From: Telmatactis stephensoni
Taxonomy: Eukaryota; Cnidaria; Anthozoa; Actiniaria; Isophelliidae
DNA length: 64,000 nucleotides
Assembly: GCA_029948255.1 (NCBI GenBank)
Contig: JALIZF010001619.1
Span: 186,001-250,000, forward strand
Direction of reading: 5' to 3'
Shown here: one piece after another, positions 18,268-28,925 of the stretch
Position numbering within the stretch: position 1 is the first letter of the stretch
How the letters are laid out: each line of letters opens with the position of its first letter
Notes under the pieces: model-generated
Seen by the model: only the letters and a program-made list of their open reading frames with translations
What the model was told of the DNA's origin: nothing
Databases searched by the model: none
Program-made: the position numbers and the translations under genes

Positions 18268-21200
18268 CTAATGGAAAAATAAAAGTACAAAGAACATGAG
18301 TATAGCCTCGGCATACAACTTTACTATTGCTATCATTATTAGAACAGTTTTCACATTACACTGTACTGTGACCATGTGAGTGCAGTGTTGTCCAAATTCC
18401 TGCTGTAACTGTGCCGCACCACGACCATACATGTCACAGTCATATGAACAATGCTCTTACAAGTATACTGTCATCATTATAATCTTCATCATCTTCCATT
18501 GTTGGCATCAGTATGTTATAGCACATTTTTAAACAACACTCAATAGATTTTATTTGCTTGCCCCAATGTTTTCCCAACACAATCCCCTTTGGGAATAACA
18601 TTCTTTGTATCTTCCTAATAATTATTAAAGGTTTCAAAACAAAGAAATGTATCACCCAAGAGGACTGTATTGGGAAAACATTGAAGCAAGTGAATAAGGT
18701 CTATTAAACAAATCAAGAACCTAAATAAAGTAAGAACAACAGGAATAACAAGAGGTTTGCTCACTAACCGGAGCCAGTCCAGGGCACTCATACACTGTGT
18801 AGTCACCCTCGTCTCCTTCATCACTATTTTCATCGTCTTCAACTGAGCCTTGTTTAGAAGACCGTGAACCACCAGCCCTGGGTAAGACACAAATATCATT
18901 AAGTTAAGAATTTTTTTCTAGAATTCAGTGTCTATTATTGAACAAGTCAAGAATAGAGGCTGTAGAGCGGAGCGGAGCGGAGCGGAGCGGAGCGGAGTGG
19001 AGTGGAGTGGAGTGGAGTGGAGTGGAGTGGAGTGGAGGATTTTTTAACCAGTTTTCTTTCTTGGTAAAAATCATTATATGAGATGTATGAAAAGGCATGA
19101 TGGCAAGATTGACAAACACAGCCATTTCAATCATTTCTACCACTGAAATGGAATAGAATATTTTAACCTCAAAGAGAATAAAGAAATTCATACTTTTCCA
19201 TGGCTGCTAGTTGACTTTTTGTTTGATGATAATGGTACATTTCTGCATTGTAATCTAATTTGTCGTCTCCCTAAAAAAACCCAGAACATCAATGAGTTTA
19301 AGGAAAAAGAGTAAAAACAATGGCATATCAAGAGTTTAAAATCAATACAATCTAAATGGATTAATTCTTCAATGTACATATTACTTAGTACAATCATTAT
19401 TTTCTTATTGTTTTGATGGTTATTTTGAACAGCTTATAAGTACATGTAGCATAAAATCTCTCTATTCTGTAAACTTTTTAGATTTAATTGTACATGTTCT
19501 GTATTTCAAATTTATCTTTATCTAAAGGTCAGGACTTACATGTACCGATTGTGGTCTTTTGGTTCCTTTCATCCCATAACTTGAATATTCCGACTCACTC
19601 ACAGCTTTTGCTGTAGTATGAAGTCTAAAAAAATAGTATATGTACAGTTATTATGGACATTTGAACAAGAGGGACATTAAAATGTCAAGGCACCAAGATT
19701 CTGTGAGACCCCAAGACAAGGTAAATTTTCCGTAAGCCCAAAACACTTTTTTAACGATTTCTTTTGTTTTCAAAATTCTAGGCTTTGAGACACAGAGCTT
19801 TTTGAGAAAAAAAGACTTTGAGACCTGCAAAATTTGACCATTCAAACTTTTCTGAGACTCTGACTTTTTGAGGACCATTTGAGGCCCCTGACAAGACCAA
19901 AATGAAATGATATTCAGCAGAATACAGTAAGTAGATTAATATCATTTAAAGTAGTAATGAAACTACTTACTTATACCAGCAGTACCCTGCCAATCCTAGG
20001 CCTGCGATTCCTGCCACGCTACATCCAATGACAATAACTATAAAGATATCATAAAACATAGAGTTACTGGAAATGGTCTGTGTTAGAGTAAGTGCCATAC
20101 ATGTATAACAGACCAGTCTAATGCGTTTAACACAAGAATAATGTCTGGTTACCACAGTAACCAGTCTGCATTAGAAAGCATGTTCAATAACTGAACCAAG
20201 ACTGTTGTGAACATTAACAAATCTAGTAAAACTTGGAATTGACATCCACAAATAATACTTTTTGATTAAGTATAACCAAGCTACTTATTTATTTGTTTTA
20301 TATATTTATTTTATATAATTATGAACTCTACAACCAACAGCAAGGGAATTATAGCCCTATGTACTATCATATCACCAAGAAATTCAGGTAAACATCGACC
20401 ACAATGAAATGAAGTTGGGTAGAAAGCATGATGTGAGAATAATATTATGGAATTTAGAAAATAGCAACTTACAATTTTAAACAAAATGAGAAGAATTAAT
20501 TCTTCCTTCCAAAAAATACCAGTGAATAAAGGTACGGTAATACGAGCAACAAAATCACTCAACTTGTCTCACAACATTGCTGCAAACGAGTTGAAAAGCA
20601 ATGCTGCATGTTTTTCCACCCGAATACAAACTTGTCTCGCAACAAAATAGTTTGCTGCAAGTTGAAAAAGTCTGTTGCAGCAAGTAGACAGTCCCTCTAC
20701 TTTTTGCAACAAAATTTCATGATGTTGCGTGTATTACCACCCCAAAGTCAACTTGTCTCAGCAGCAAACTGTGAAATGGCTTCTTTCAGTGTTTGTGATT
20801 GATCCAATCAGAAGACAGGATTCACTCAACTTGCAGCAAAGTATTTTGTTGCACGAGATAAGTTTGTTTTCAGGTGGAAAAACAATGCAGCATCGCTCTT
20901 CAACTTGTTTTGCAGCAATGTTGCAAGACAAGTTAAGTGATTTTGTTGCTCATATTACCGTAGCTTAATACTTATTAGCAGCAAGTTTTGTCATGTGTAA
21001 AACAAATGCTTGTTTATGCTTTTTAATATTTGTTGAATTCATATTAGAGATGAAAAACTCGTCTCGGATGGAATTTTGTTGCACAAAAATCTTTACAAAC
21101 AGAAAACCTGTCGTGATTTCCACGTCTTATGGGAATTTAGGACGGTTTTTATCACTAGACGAATTATCTGTCCAACTTTCTCGTCGTTTTGGCTGGAAAA

Positions 21201-24200
21201 GTAGGACGAGTTTCCTGTCTCCAATATGAATTTAGCTATTCAGCTTGACAAGTTGAAAGAGATTCAACACCAGCCTATGTCAAGGTTGAATAGACACATT
21301 GATTTATTAACTAAGACAACTAAAGACAGTATTTCAATGCTCTCTTGATCAAGTATTCTCATTAGTAAAACCTACTGCAGCTGCATTATAAGATCATGTA
21401 TTCTAGAACACCATGAAACAAGTATTTGAGCTTTCTTTACAAACCAAAATGAAACCCAGTGTTTTGGTTTAGTGGTAACACCTATGTTACAGTCTTTGAA
21501 CATTTTAGCATTGGGTGTGACATTTAAACAGTGAATATTTATGAATGAACATTTCTAGCCCTTGAAAAAAATACTTGAATTTGAGACATTTGGACATCGG
21601 TTTATCATAATCTTTAAATCCTGATGAGGGGAACACTTGAGAATTTTTGTGAAGAGTCAAGTTCATCTGTTGTAGGTTATAATAATCATAAATACAAAAT
21701 AACACTTGAATTCACAGTGTGCTGTGCAGTAGGTAAAACTGATCACGCTATGAAACAACAGGATGATACATAACAAAGGATTAATATAATAATTTAAGTC
21801 ACCATAAAATATGGATATTTTTACAATGCCATTTCACTAATTGCCTAAGGTATTTTTCAAAGCTATTAAGTGACCCAACCAACCAAAACTAAAAGAACTT
21901 TAAAGACCAAAAGTAAGACATGTAGATTAATTAAGCTAACCAAGCATTAACCACATGGTCTAGTACTCTTAGAGCTTATAATCTCTTTCAATAACTTGTT
22001 TTCCTACCTAAGAACATGCCATAAACAAGACTAACCCCAAGGCCACTACCAAAGCAAAAACACTCAGGGATCTCATTAAGTTTTAGAGCAAACCACTGGG
22101 ATGTAAATGTATGCAGCAGCTTTTGCTGTTCATTCAGGTCCATTTAACACACATTAAGCCCTTTCATCAAAAAATAGATGGCTCAAAATCAGTGGAAGTA
22201 GCCAGTTTTTTGCCCATTGTTGGCACTCAGTGAGGACCCTGAACACTTAAACTAGCAGTGTGCCTTTCATCTCCTAGCCACTTCTTTTGATGAATGAGTT
22301 GTTATAAATAATTATGTTTGAATTACTGAAGAATATTGAAATAACCTTAAAGCATAATACCATCTGGTTTTGTTATGTTGCAATATTTAAGTGCCTCTAT
22401 GATATTTTTTAAAACAATTAAACTCCATCCATGACCGGGTGTATTTATCAAGAGAGTATTATAAAAGAAAATTTCAATATTCCCAACAAGACTCTCTATC
22501 TATGTAAACAACAAATAGTTAAGACAACAAAGAAAGTTTTCAAAAAATGTCATCAAGTACTTTAAGGGAAAAGATAACCATGGTGGAAATAACTATGACA
22601 TCTAACTGTATCTAAGAGGTTAATTGTCCACATTTAATAAAATAAAATATATTTTTATACACCTTAATTTAGTTTAACTGCAAAACAAAACAAACTTTGA
22701 ATTAACATTATTTTGTAAATATATAAATGAGAATAATACTGATAATAAATTCATGTTTTGTGAAGCAAACCAAAACAAGTTCTTTGTTGGACAGAGATAG
22801 AGAACATGCATGGAGTAAAATTCATGTCTTTTTGTTGATTTTTATCCCATATTTATCTGGGGTAACCATGATAACGACCTCTATACACAGTTTATCATCA
22901 CTAAGAGCGTCTCAACTAATATATTCTGTGGTATAATTCATTGTAAGCATTAACCATTGTGGTAAGCCAGCATCACTTTATGTATGATACAGACATTACA
23001 AACCATCTGCCAAACATTTTAACACACTGGGTATTGTCTCAATAATAAATTTGTACATTATGGAAAAAGGGAAAAGTAGGAAGACTATTTACACAGTAGG
23101 GAAAACTGTTTATTTTCACGCTAGTTTTGGAATAAATTTTATTGTAACAGACCAATCACTCACAAGATTGAAGGATATTAACAGACAAAATATATTCAAG
23201 TGACAATGACAGCACATTTAGAAAGTTTGTCTGTTTTTACACGTATTTTCAAATTCCCAAGATTTCTATCTTAGCCAGTAAAAATGAAGTATTGATATTC
23301 TGAAGATTGTTAGGTCAATATTACATTATAAATAGTGAATTGTGATTGGTTAATTCCAAATGCAATAAATCTCAGTATGATTAAGAAAATGAAAAATAAA
23401 AGTTCAAGATTTTCATTTTCAAAAAGACTTTGAAAATGAATTAAAATTTTAATACTGGATATTTGTTTGTGAAGTTTAAGTAGATCAAGATAAACATGCT
23501 TTACTAGGATACGAGCACGAAGCATGAAATAAATGCATTATTAGTGTGACACCCCATGAAATATATGTTTCAATTAGCATAATTGAAAATCCTGTGTGAC
23601 TGACAGCTAACAAAGAAGGCTCATTTAAACATGCATTTGTCTTCTCAACTTCAGAATTATGAACATTTTTTGCTTGAATACCCAACTGAGAGTGTAACAA
23701 TAAGAGGTTTTTCATTAAATATTCTACACTATTTCCCATATACACTTAAAACATAATTTCTATTCACACTTTCATTTTGGTTGAGAAATAACAGTTTAGT
23801 TTCAAACTGTCATTGAAAATACAATCACTGGAAGGAAACTCTGTTAGAAACAAGGGCAGCTGGTCATAAAATCTAGTTGTTTTAATCATACTATTTTTAG
23901 AGGCAAAATTAAGAATAAATCTCCTTTTGAATTATATTTTCTTTCCTGTTATTCAATTTTTATTTACACCTATATTAGAATACAAAGTCATTATATTTTG
24001 GCTTGTGTTTGTTAAAAGAAATCTGTGTGTCTTGCTGTGGATTCACATAGATTTTTATGTTTATCTAATAAGAGAAAAAAAGATGACTCTACCTGGGGTA
24101 AAAACAAAAATATCAACTGCTGTTCACAACTAAATTAAGTTGGAATGAAAAGTTAGAAAACTGAACACATCTTTCCGAAGAAAACAAAGTTCACAGAGCT

Positions 24201-26550
24201 ATTATAATATCATGACTATAATAGCATGTTGTATGCCAAGTAGTACTAGGATTTTTCAGAAATTAAGACTGGCAAGGTCTCTTTAATGGAATGTAGACTT
24301 AGTGCTGCCTTTCAATGGAAGTTGTGGTATTTGTGAAGGGTTAAAAATGATGCCAAGATATCACCCTATCAACATTTGATCACACCCAAACACCCACTCA
24401 TTTCAACATAAATTCTCACACACACAATTATTTGAATGAGATGAAAATATGAGAAAACTCAGGAGAAAAATTAAGATATTTTCTAGAGAAAGAAATCAAC
24501 TAGGATTTCAAAAAGAATTAATACAATTGAAAACAATTAATTAAAAAAGACAAACTGAATAGTTTGAAATATGAAAGAAAAATGGGAAGAGAATTCTATT
24601 TTGTCTATGAGCTTTTCAATGTATTTTGATTTTATTGATTTTTAGTCCCAGATTCTTTTATTTTTTATTTGTATTATTGTAAGAGCATAGACACTACGAT
24701 TATGCTCCAAATATTATTAAAAATCCTTTTGTTGTTGTTGTTGTTGTTGAAAGAAATAGGAATTTTTTTCATTCATTTGTTTCAGGTCACTGAATGAGTA
24801 ATTCCCATTTTTTTCATTCTTTTTTTCAAGGTAAAATGCAACTAAAATACTTACATAAAAAATAGATATCATCCATCTCTGATGCTTTGGCCTCCTCTGA
24901 TTTCCCAACACTGTGTTTTCTGATGTATGGTGGAGGATTTGTACTTGAATTGGCGTCTAAATTGATTGCATGTTCAGCTGACAACACTTTTTCACCTAAT
25001 TTTTTTTCATCCTTTTTCTGCATTTTTGAGAGAAATTTATTTAATTTTTCTTCGTCTCGTTTTTTGTGTTTATCTCGTATGTGTTCCATGTCTTTCTTAC
25101 TATCGCTTTTTGCTCTCTGTTTCGAGACAATTCCATCATTTCTAGCAATATTTTCCCCTCCGTTTTTCAAGTCCTTCGCTTTGCTGTTGAAATCATTGAG
25201 ATATTTAGATCGTTGCGGTGACGATTCGGGTTTTTTAACCGCTACTTTTCTTTCTAAATCATTATTTTTATCACTTAATTTATTTGAGTTGTCTTCTTTT
25301 TCTTTCGATGAAGACGTTAAATCACTGGAAGAAGGCGAAGAATCGGGCAATGACTCTTGTTTTTCGTTTTTGGCTTGGATTTTCTGTTAGTGCTTTGGAA
25401 GTAGTTGTATCAAACAAGTCACCCAAGTCACTGTCATCTGTTCCTTCTAGCTCACTCTCCCAAGAATCATCATTTTCACTTGCATCCTCGGCTAAAGAAA
25501 AAAGAAAAGAAAATCAGAATAAACTTTGTAATCTGTGTCAAAACATACATTCAACACCAGAAATTATACGCAAGTTATAATCAGAAATCGGCAAAAAAAT
25601 CGAAACATTTTCCATACCGCAAAAACGATAATTATCCATCGATAAAAAAATTACTTACAAATGCCCTGACAAATATTCCAAGGCTTTAAAATACAGAAAA
25701 TTGAATTACATGCAAGACAAATAAAGAACTAAGATATATTTTTGTGTTCTATTCTAATCTTCTGGGTGTTCGACTTACCGAAGCGAAACTACTCGACAAA
25801 CATTCACGAAAAAATTAAAAATCTTTTCTCCTCCGACCAAAATTTCAACACATCGATCATAAAACATTAGAACTATGCTTCATAACGCTTATACGGGAAT
25901 TCTACGCGTTTTCAGCGAGAAATTAGAGCAAGTTCTTCGAGATGAAGAGGTCAAGAACGCCGTTGCTTTAAATTTATTCAAAAATTCCAAAATTTTTAGA
26001 CTCGCTCGGGCAGAACAAGGAAAATTATTAACGATTTAACTTTATATTACGTATTACAAGCCATATTCTATGAATTCAAAGCCTCTTTTATTATTTTGCC
26101 AGAGATTAAGAATAAAAATCTTCAGTAGAAATGCCATATTGATAAATAATGAAATAGTAAACACGACGGATGTCTTGTGTTGATGGTCAAGCGGGATCAC
26201 GGCGATATAAAATCTGCGCTCAGTTCTCTGACAAAATACTCGTTTAACTCGAGTCTAAAATAAAAACGAAAATACCAACTTACGAATACATCCTTCCTCG
26301 CTGTCTTTATATCCCTGGATGCATTCTCCGCACTCTGTCGAGCCAGTTTCACAAGCCTCTCGATACGCCGAGAAACATACTTCAGGATCAGGACATGTAC
26401 CTGCAAAATTCGGTCATGACAACACGACGTTAAAATAACATCCAAAGACAAATTACTAGTACAAAAATCATTCACACACGTACCTAAAGCACGACACCAA
26501 CCAGTGGTAAGAAGAAAAAAGAGAAGAGAAAAGAAAAAAGAGAAATTCAT
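18127..26550 (-). CDS. NPDC1: NPDC1-type single-pass membrane protein, eight exons
   Basis: Exons in transcript order are 26484-26550, 26284-26400, 24855-25491, 19971-20037, 19540-19624, 19194-19270, 18769-18877 and 18127-18267. All have GT-AG borders and compatible phases, apart from one extra base in the third. The protein of about 432 residues has a signal peptide, a short Cys-rich head, a long charged stalk, one TM helix and a cytoplasmic tail. The tail motifs AEMYHY and GDYTVYECPGLAP followed by TGDMTVVNPLF match the conserved C-terminal part of the neural proliferation differentiation and control protein 1 family (vertebrate NPDC1, nematode CAB-1). In worms the family is linked to vesicle traffic at synapses; the role here is unknown. 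The vertebrate protein is shorter, mainly in the stalk. Confidence 0.9.
18355..18455. repeat. TATGACTGTGA-family fragment in NPDC1 intron
   Basis: The minus strand reads ATATGACTGTGACATG, then GGTCGTGGTGCGGCACAG and TTACAGCAGGAATTTGG. These are the internal motifs of the MITE family seen at 15323, 15597 and 44871. Confidence 0.5.
18769..18877 (-). CDS. NPDC1: NPDC1 exon: acidic stretch and VYECPGLAP motif
   Basis: Acceptor CCCAG at 18878-18882 and donor GTTAGT read on the minus strand at 18768-18763. It encodes GGSRSSKQGSVEDDENSDEG followed by DEGDYTVYECPGLAP. The acidic run then Y-E-C-P-G-L-A-P is a signature of the family. Confidence 0.93.
18961..19036 (+). repeat. Pentanucleotide microsatellite (GGAGC)n/(GGAGT)n
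   Basis: About seven GGAGC units are followed by about seven GGAGT units without interruption. It lies in an NPDC1 intron. The clean switch from C to T at one point suggests two separate expansions or a spread point mutation. Confidence 0.95.
19194..19270 (-). CDS. NPDC1: NPDC1 exon: AEMYHY motif
   Basis: Acceptor TTTTAG at 19271-19276 and donor GTATGA on the minus strand at 19193. It encodes GDDKLDYNAEMYHYHQTKSQ and on to AAMEK. In human NPDC1 the matching stretch is G-D-Q-R-L-x-x-x-A-E-M-Y-H-Y. It ends in phase 2. Confidence 0.92.
19540..19624 (-). CDS. NPDC1: NPDC1 exon: juxtamembrane cytoplasmic segment
   Basis: Acceptor TTTTTAG at 19625-19631 and donor GTAAGT at 19539-19534 (minus). 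It encodes LHTTAKAVSESEYSSYGMKG and on to RPQSVH. It lies between the TM exon and the AEMYHY exon, as in vertebrate NPDC1, and is Ser/Tyr rich. Confidence 0.85.
19971..20037 (-). CDS. NPDC1: NPDC1 exon: transmembrane helix
   Basis: Acceptor TTTATAG just above 20037 and donor GTAAGT at 19970-19965 (minus). It encodes IVIGCSVAGIAGLGLAGYCW followed by YK, one hydrophobic helix ending C-W-Y-K. The human TM segment likewise ends in a C-W-C-R motif. The split codons at both ends join in frame to the neighbouring exons. Confidence 0.9.
20038..24854 (-). other. Large NPDC1 intron
   Basis: A 4.8-kb intron separates the stalk exon from the TM exon. Apart from the inverted-repeat element at 20532-20965 and a (GTT)n run near 24730-24748, I found no exon, RNA gene or recognisable repeat on either strand. 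Confidence 0.6.
20532..20965. mobile_element. Inverted-repeat element in NPDC1 intron
   Basis: Ends TACGGTAATACGAGCAACAA and TTGTTGCTCATATTACCGTA are complementary, and the arms extend over about 85 bp with motifs such as CAACTTGTCTCACAACATTG. The interior is made of similar CAACTTGTCTC/TTGCTGCAAG pieces. No transposase. Related fragments appear near 34840-35080 and 51220-51460. Confidence 0.8.
24855..25491 (-). CDS. NPDC1: NPDC1 exon: charged stalk, with a frame break
   Basis: Acceptor TTCTTTAG at 25492-25499 and donor GTAAGT at 24854-24849 (minus). The upper part reads EDASENDDSWESELEGTDDS in one frame. From about 25351 down it reads SLPDSSPSSSDLTSSSKEKE and continues, Lys/Glu/Ser rich, to EMDDIYFL at the TM exon. 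The exon has 637 bases; the flanking phases need 636, so one base is extra, most likely in an A run around 25360-25375. A tiny intron is a less likely alternative. The region is extracellular stalk with no known fold. Confidence 0.85.
26284..26400 (-). CDS. NPDC1: NPDC1 exon: Cys-rich extracellular head
   Basis: Acceptor TTTTGCAG at 26401-26408 and donor GTAAGT at 26283-26278 (minus). It encodes TCPDPEVCFSAYREACETGS and TECGECIQGYKDSEEGCI. The Cys pattern C-x6-C..C..C-x2-C..C resembles the head of vertebrate NPDC1. The long ATG-started frame that runs through this exon from 26550 reads across the first intron and is not the protein. Confidence 0.9.
26484..26550 (-). CDS. NPDC1: NPDC1 first exon: signal peptide
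   Basis: ATG at 26550-26548, donor GTACGT at 26483-26478 (minus). It encodes MNFSFFFSLLFFLLTTGWCR then AL, a typical hydrophobic signal sequence, and joins the Cys-rich exon in phase 1. No upstream in-frame exon is needed. Confidence 0.88.
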
Positions 26551-28720
26551 CGCCGTATACCATTCAACCCCACCATCTTCTAATCAAAGTTCGCGAGGAC
26601 CTTCGCGGGCGAACGCTTCGAGTTTTTATACCACGCAATGCATCCTGGGATATGTTAGCCTTATTTGGGAATGACATTAAATAAATCAGAAATATGATAA
26701 ACATTTTTAATGTTGAAAAAATAAAATATGTAGAAAAATTCGGCATTTTTTCGCTATGTTCAAAACTTCCTTAACAGTCTAAGTGTAGGTTTTCTTTTCG
26801 CTTTATAAATGGGGCGATGCTATTGAGTGATTTCTCTGCTAAAATTAAAGTCCAATAGAATATTTCATGATCAATTATTCCAATTCCCAAGTGAATTCGT
26901 TCAGTTTCTTCAAATTCAATAACGCTAATACCATCAGCTGAGAATCTTTTATTTCAAAGCGTCTAATAGGACGCGTCGGTGTCGCTTTACGTACGATAGG
27001 GGAGCAAATGGATCAAAAAACATAGCAAGCCTCTTCAAATGGAAAATTAGTTCTTTATTATCAATAAATAACAAATATCCATGGGATTAAACGCTTAGAT
27101 TTTGAGTCTCTGTATGTATTGGCACAATAGAGTTCTACACGATAGAGTTTTTACAATAGAATTCAAAGCCAAGTGAATTATGCATAAACGGCAAACGAAA
27201 CGTTTTGACGTCAATGGAGTGGACGCCAAACCAAAGGGACCCATTTCCATGCCACCAATCTTTATCTTTTACACCAAAAAAGCCACAGTAATTGTAGCAA
27301 GACAAAACTCATGCAATTTCATTATAAATTAAGGTTTGCCACAATGATACGACTGAAGAAAAAACAGAAAATGTTTTTCACTAATTGAGAAGGAAATATA
27401 ATTGGTTGCCATAGGAACTGTCAGCTGTATAAAGAAACTCGAGATGGTAGCTTAAATACAGGTTGTTCGTAGCTTTTCCAGACAAATGAGAACTTCAAAC
27501 ATAATTTTTTGGATAATGCAATCACTGGTAGCTTCAATTCTATACGTATAAAGAAGGTTTAGAAATTAGAAAGAAGGGAAGGCATATTTTTACGCAGGGT
27601 CCAATATTTCAAAGACGTAGAAAGCTAAAAATATTTCTGATTTGACTATTTTTGTAAAAGTTGTTTATAACTTTCAATCCTTAAGTGTAACTAGGATTTA
27701 AGTTAATAGCCATTTTGGTCTCATAAAATGATTAATAATACTTGAACTTATGATACATGAGTAGCTCAAATGTAGTGTCCTAACTGAGAACGGTTCACAT
27801 ATTGATGTACTAGATGTAAGTGCGGTGGAATGCATAAAGTTGAGTGTTTACGTCCGCGAAGGGAATATTTCTGTCACTTAGTTTCGATTCCAACTAAACA
27901 TAGCAGAAGTCGCTGTAAAAACTCCACAACTGTTACGTATTTTTAACAGTGATTTTTGATGATGAGGAAAACAATTGATAATAATCCAGTGATGGTGCGT
28001 CATTTCCTTTCACCCGGTCATGGTAACGGAAATTCTCTTTTATCCAATGTCTTTACAAAACTTGTTTCCTTGTAAGGAAAATTGCTGGTTTTCAATTGAT
28101 CCTTAGCGAACCAAACAGCAAAAGTGTGTTCGATGAACAATTAGTAGAAACGTTTTCTGCAGTCGTTCATCCAAGATGGCTGCCATAGAAAACGTCAGTT
28201 CTTTACCACAGCAGTATGTGGCTAACGTTCTTGTTGCCTTATTGGGTTGGAGCAAGACAAGGGTCCTAACCACTACCACCTCACACTGTGCTCAAGCGTC
28301 GGAATATGACGTTAATAACGCGAAATGACGTTTACTGAGGGCTACATCGGTTAGCTGATGTTAACTGTACTTTTGTTCGCCCTCTCGAAGTTCGCCTTTC
28401 CTCGGTTTCTCCTAATTGCTTTTCTTTTCGAAACCACCGCAGATCAGTTGCATTGGCCTAAACATCATACTTTCGACCTAAGACCTATTTTAGAGGGGTT
28501 GGTGGACATTGGGAAATAAAATTATCAAATTTCTAGAAAGAAAGAAAGAAAGAAATCGGTCTAGTTTTTCGTTATATCTTGTATTCCCGTCCGAGCTTAT
28601 AAAAATAACTAACTAACTGTTTATTTAAGTGTCCAAGTCTTCTAGCGCTTGCATGCGCACTAATTGGGGGACACTGTACTCTCACACACACTACCACTAC
28701 ATTGACTGTTTTAAGCATAC
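26551..28720. other. Intergenic DNA upstream of NPDC1
   Basis: This should hold the NPDC1 promoter and 5' UTR near 26551-26900, but I cannot identify specific elements. No coding exon is seen. A small TCTTTC/GAAA tract lies near 28543. Confidence 0.5.
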
Positions 28721-28925
28721 AACTCTCAGCTCACATGTTGATTTTTTACGGAGGAGGAAAACCGGAGACCCTGGAGAAAAAACCCTCGTGGCATGGTAGA
28801 GAACAACACATCAAACAAACTCAATTCACATAGGATCCAGGCGCTCGAGCTGAGACTCGAACCCGGACCATAGCGGTGAAAGGCCAGCGCTCTAACCACT
28901 CGGCCAACCATGCCATCCAAATATT
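28721..28925 (-). mobile_element. tRNA-derived SINE
   Basis: On the minus strand the head reads TTGGCCGAGTGGTTAGAGCG (A box, about 28906-28887) and GGTCCGGGTTCGAGTCTC (B box, about 28869-28852). This resembles tRNA-Glu (TTTCACCG loop region), but the anticodon stem does not pair, so it is not a working tRNA gene. The body that follows contains CCACGAGGGTTTTTTCTCC and GTCTCCGGTTTTCCTCCTCC, a conserved-looking core of invertebrate SINEs. Confidence 0.75.

Noticed and set aside
18961..19191. Protein with TPLHSTPLHS repeats on the minus strand
   Set aside because: It is the translation of a pentanucleotide microsatellite in an NPDC1 intron.
26197..26550. 117-codon secreted protein on the minus strand
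   Set aside because: Only the first 22 codons are coding; the rest reads through the first NPDC1 intron and then the second exon in the wrong frame.
28852..28920. Functional tRNA-Glu gene on the minus strand
   Set aside because: A and B boxes are present, but the anticodon stem does not pair and SINE core sequence follows.
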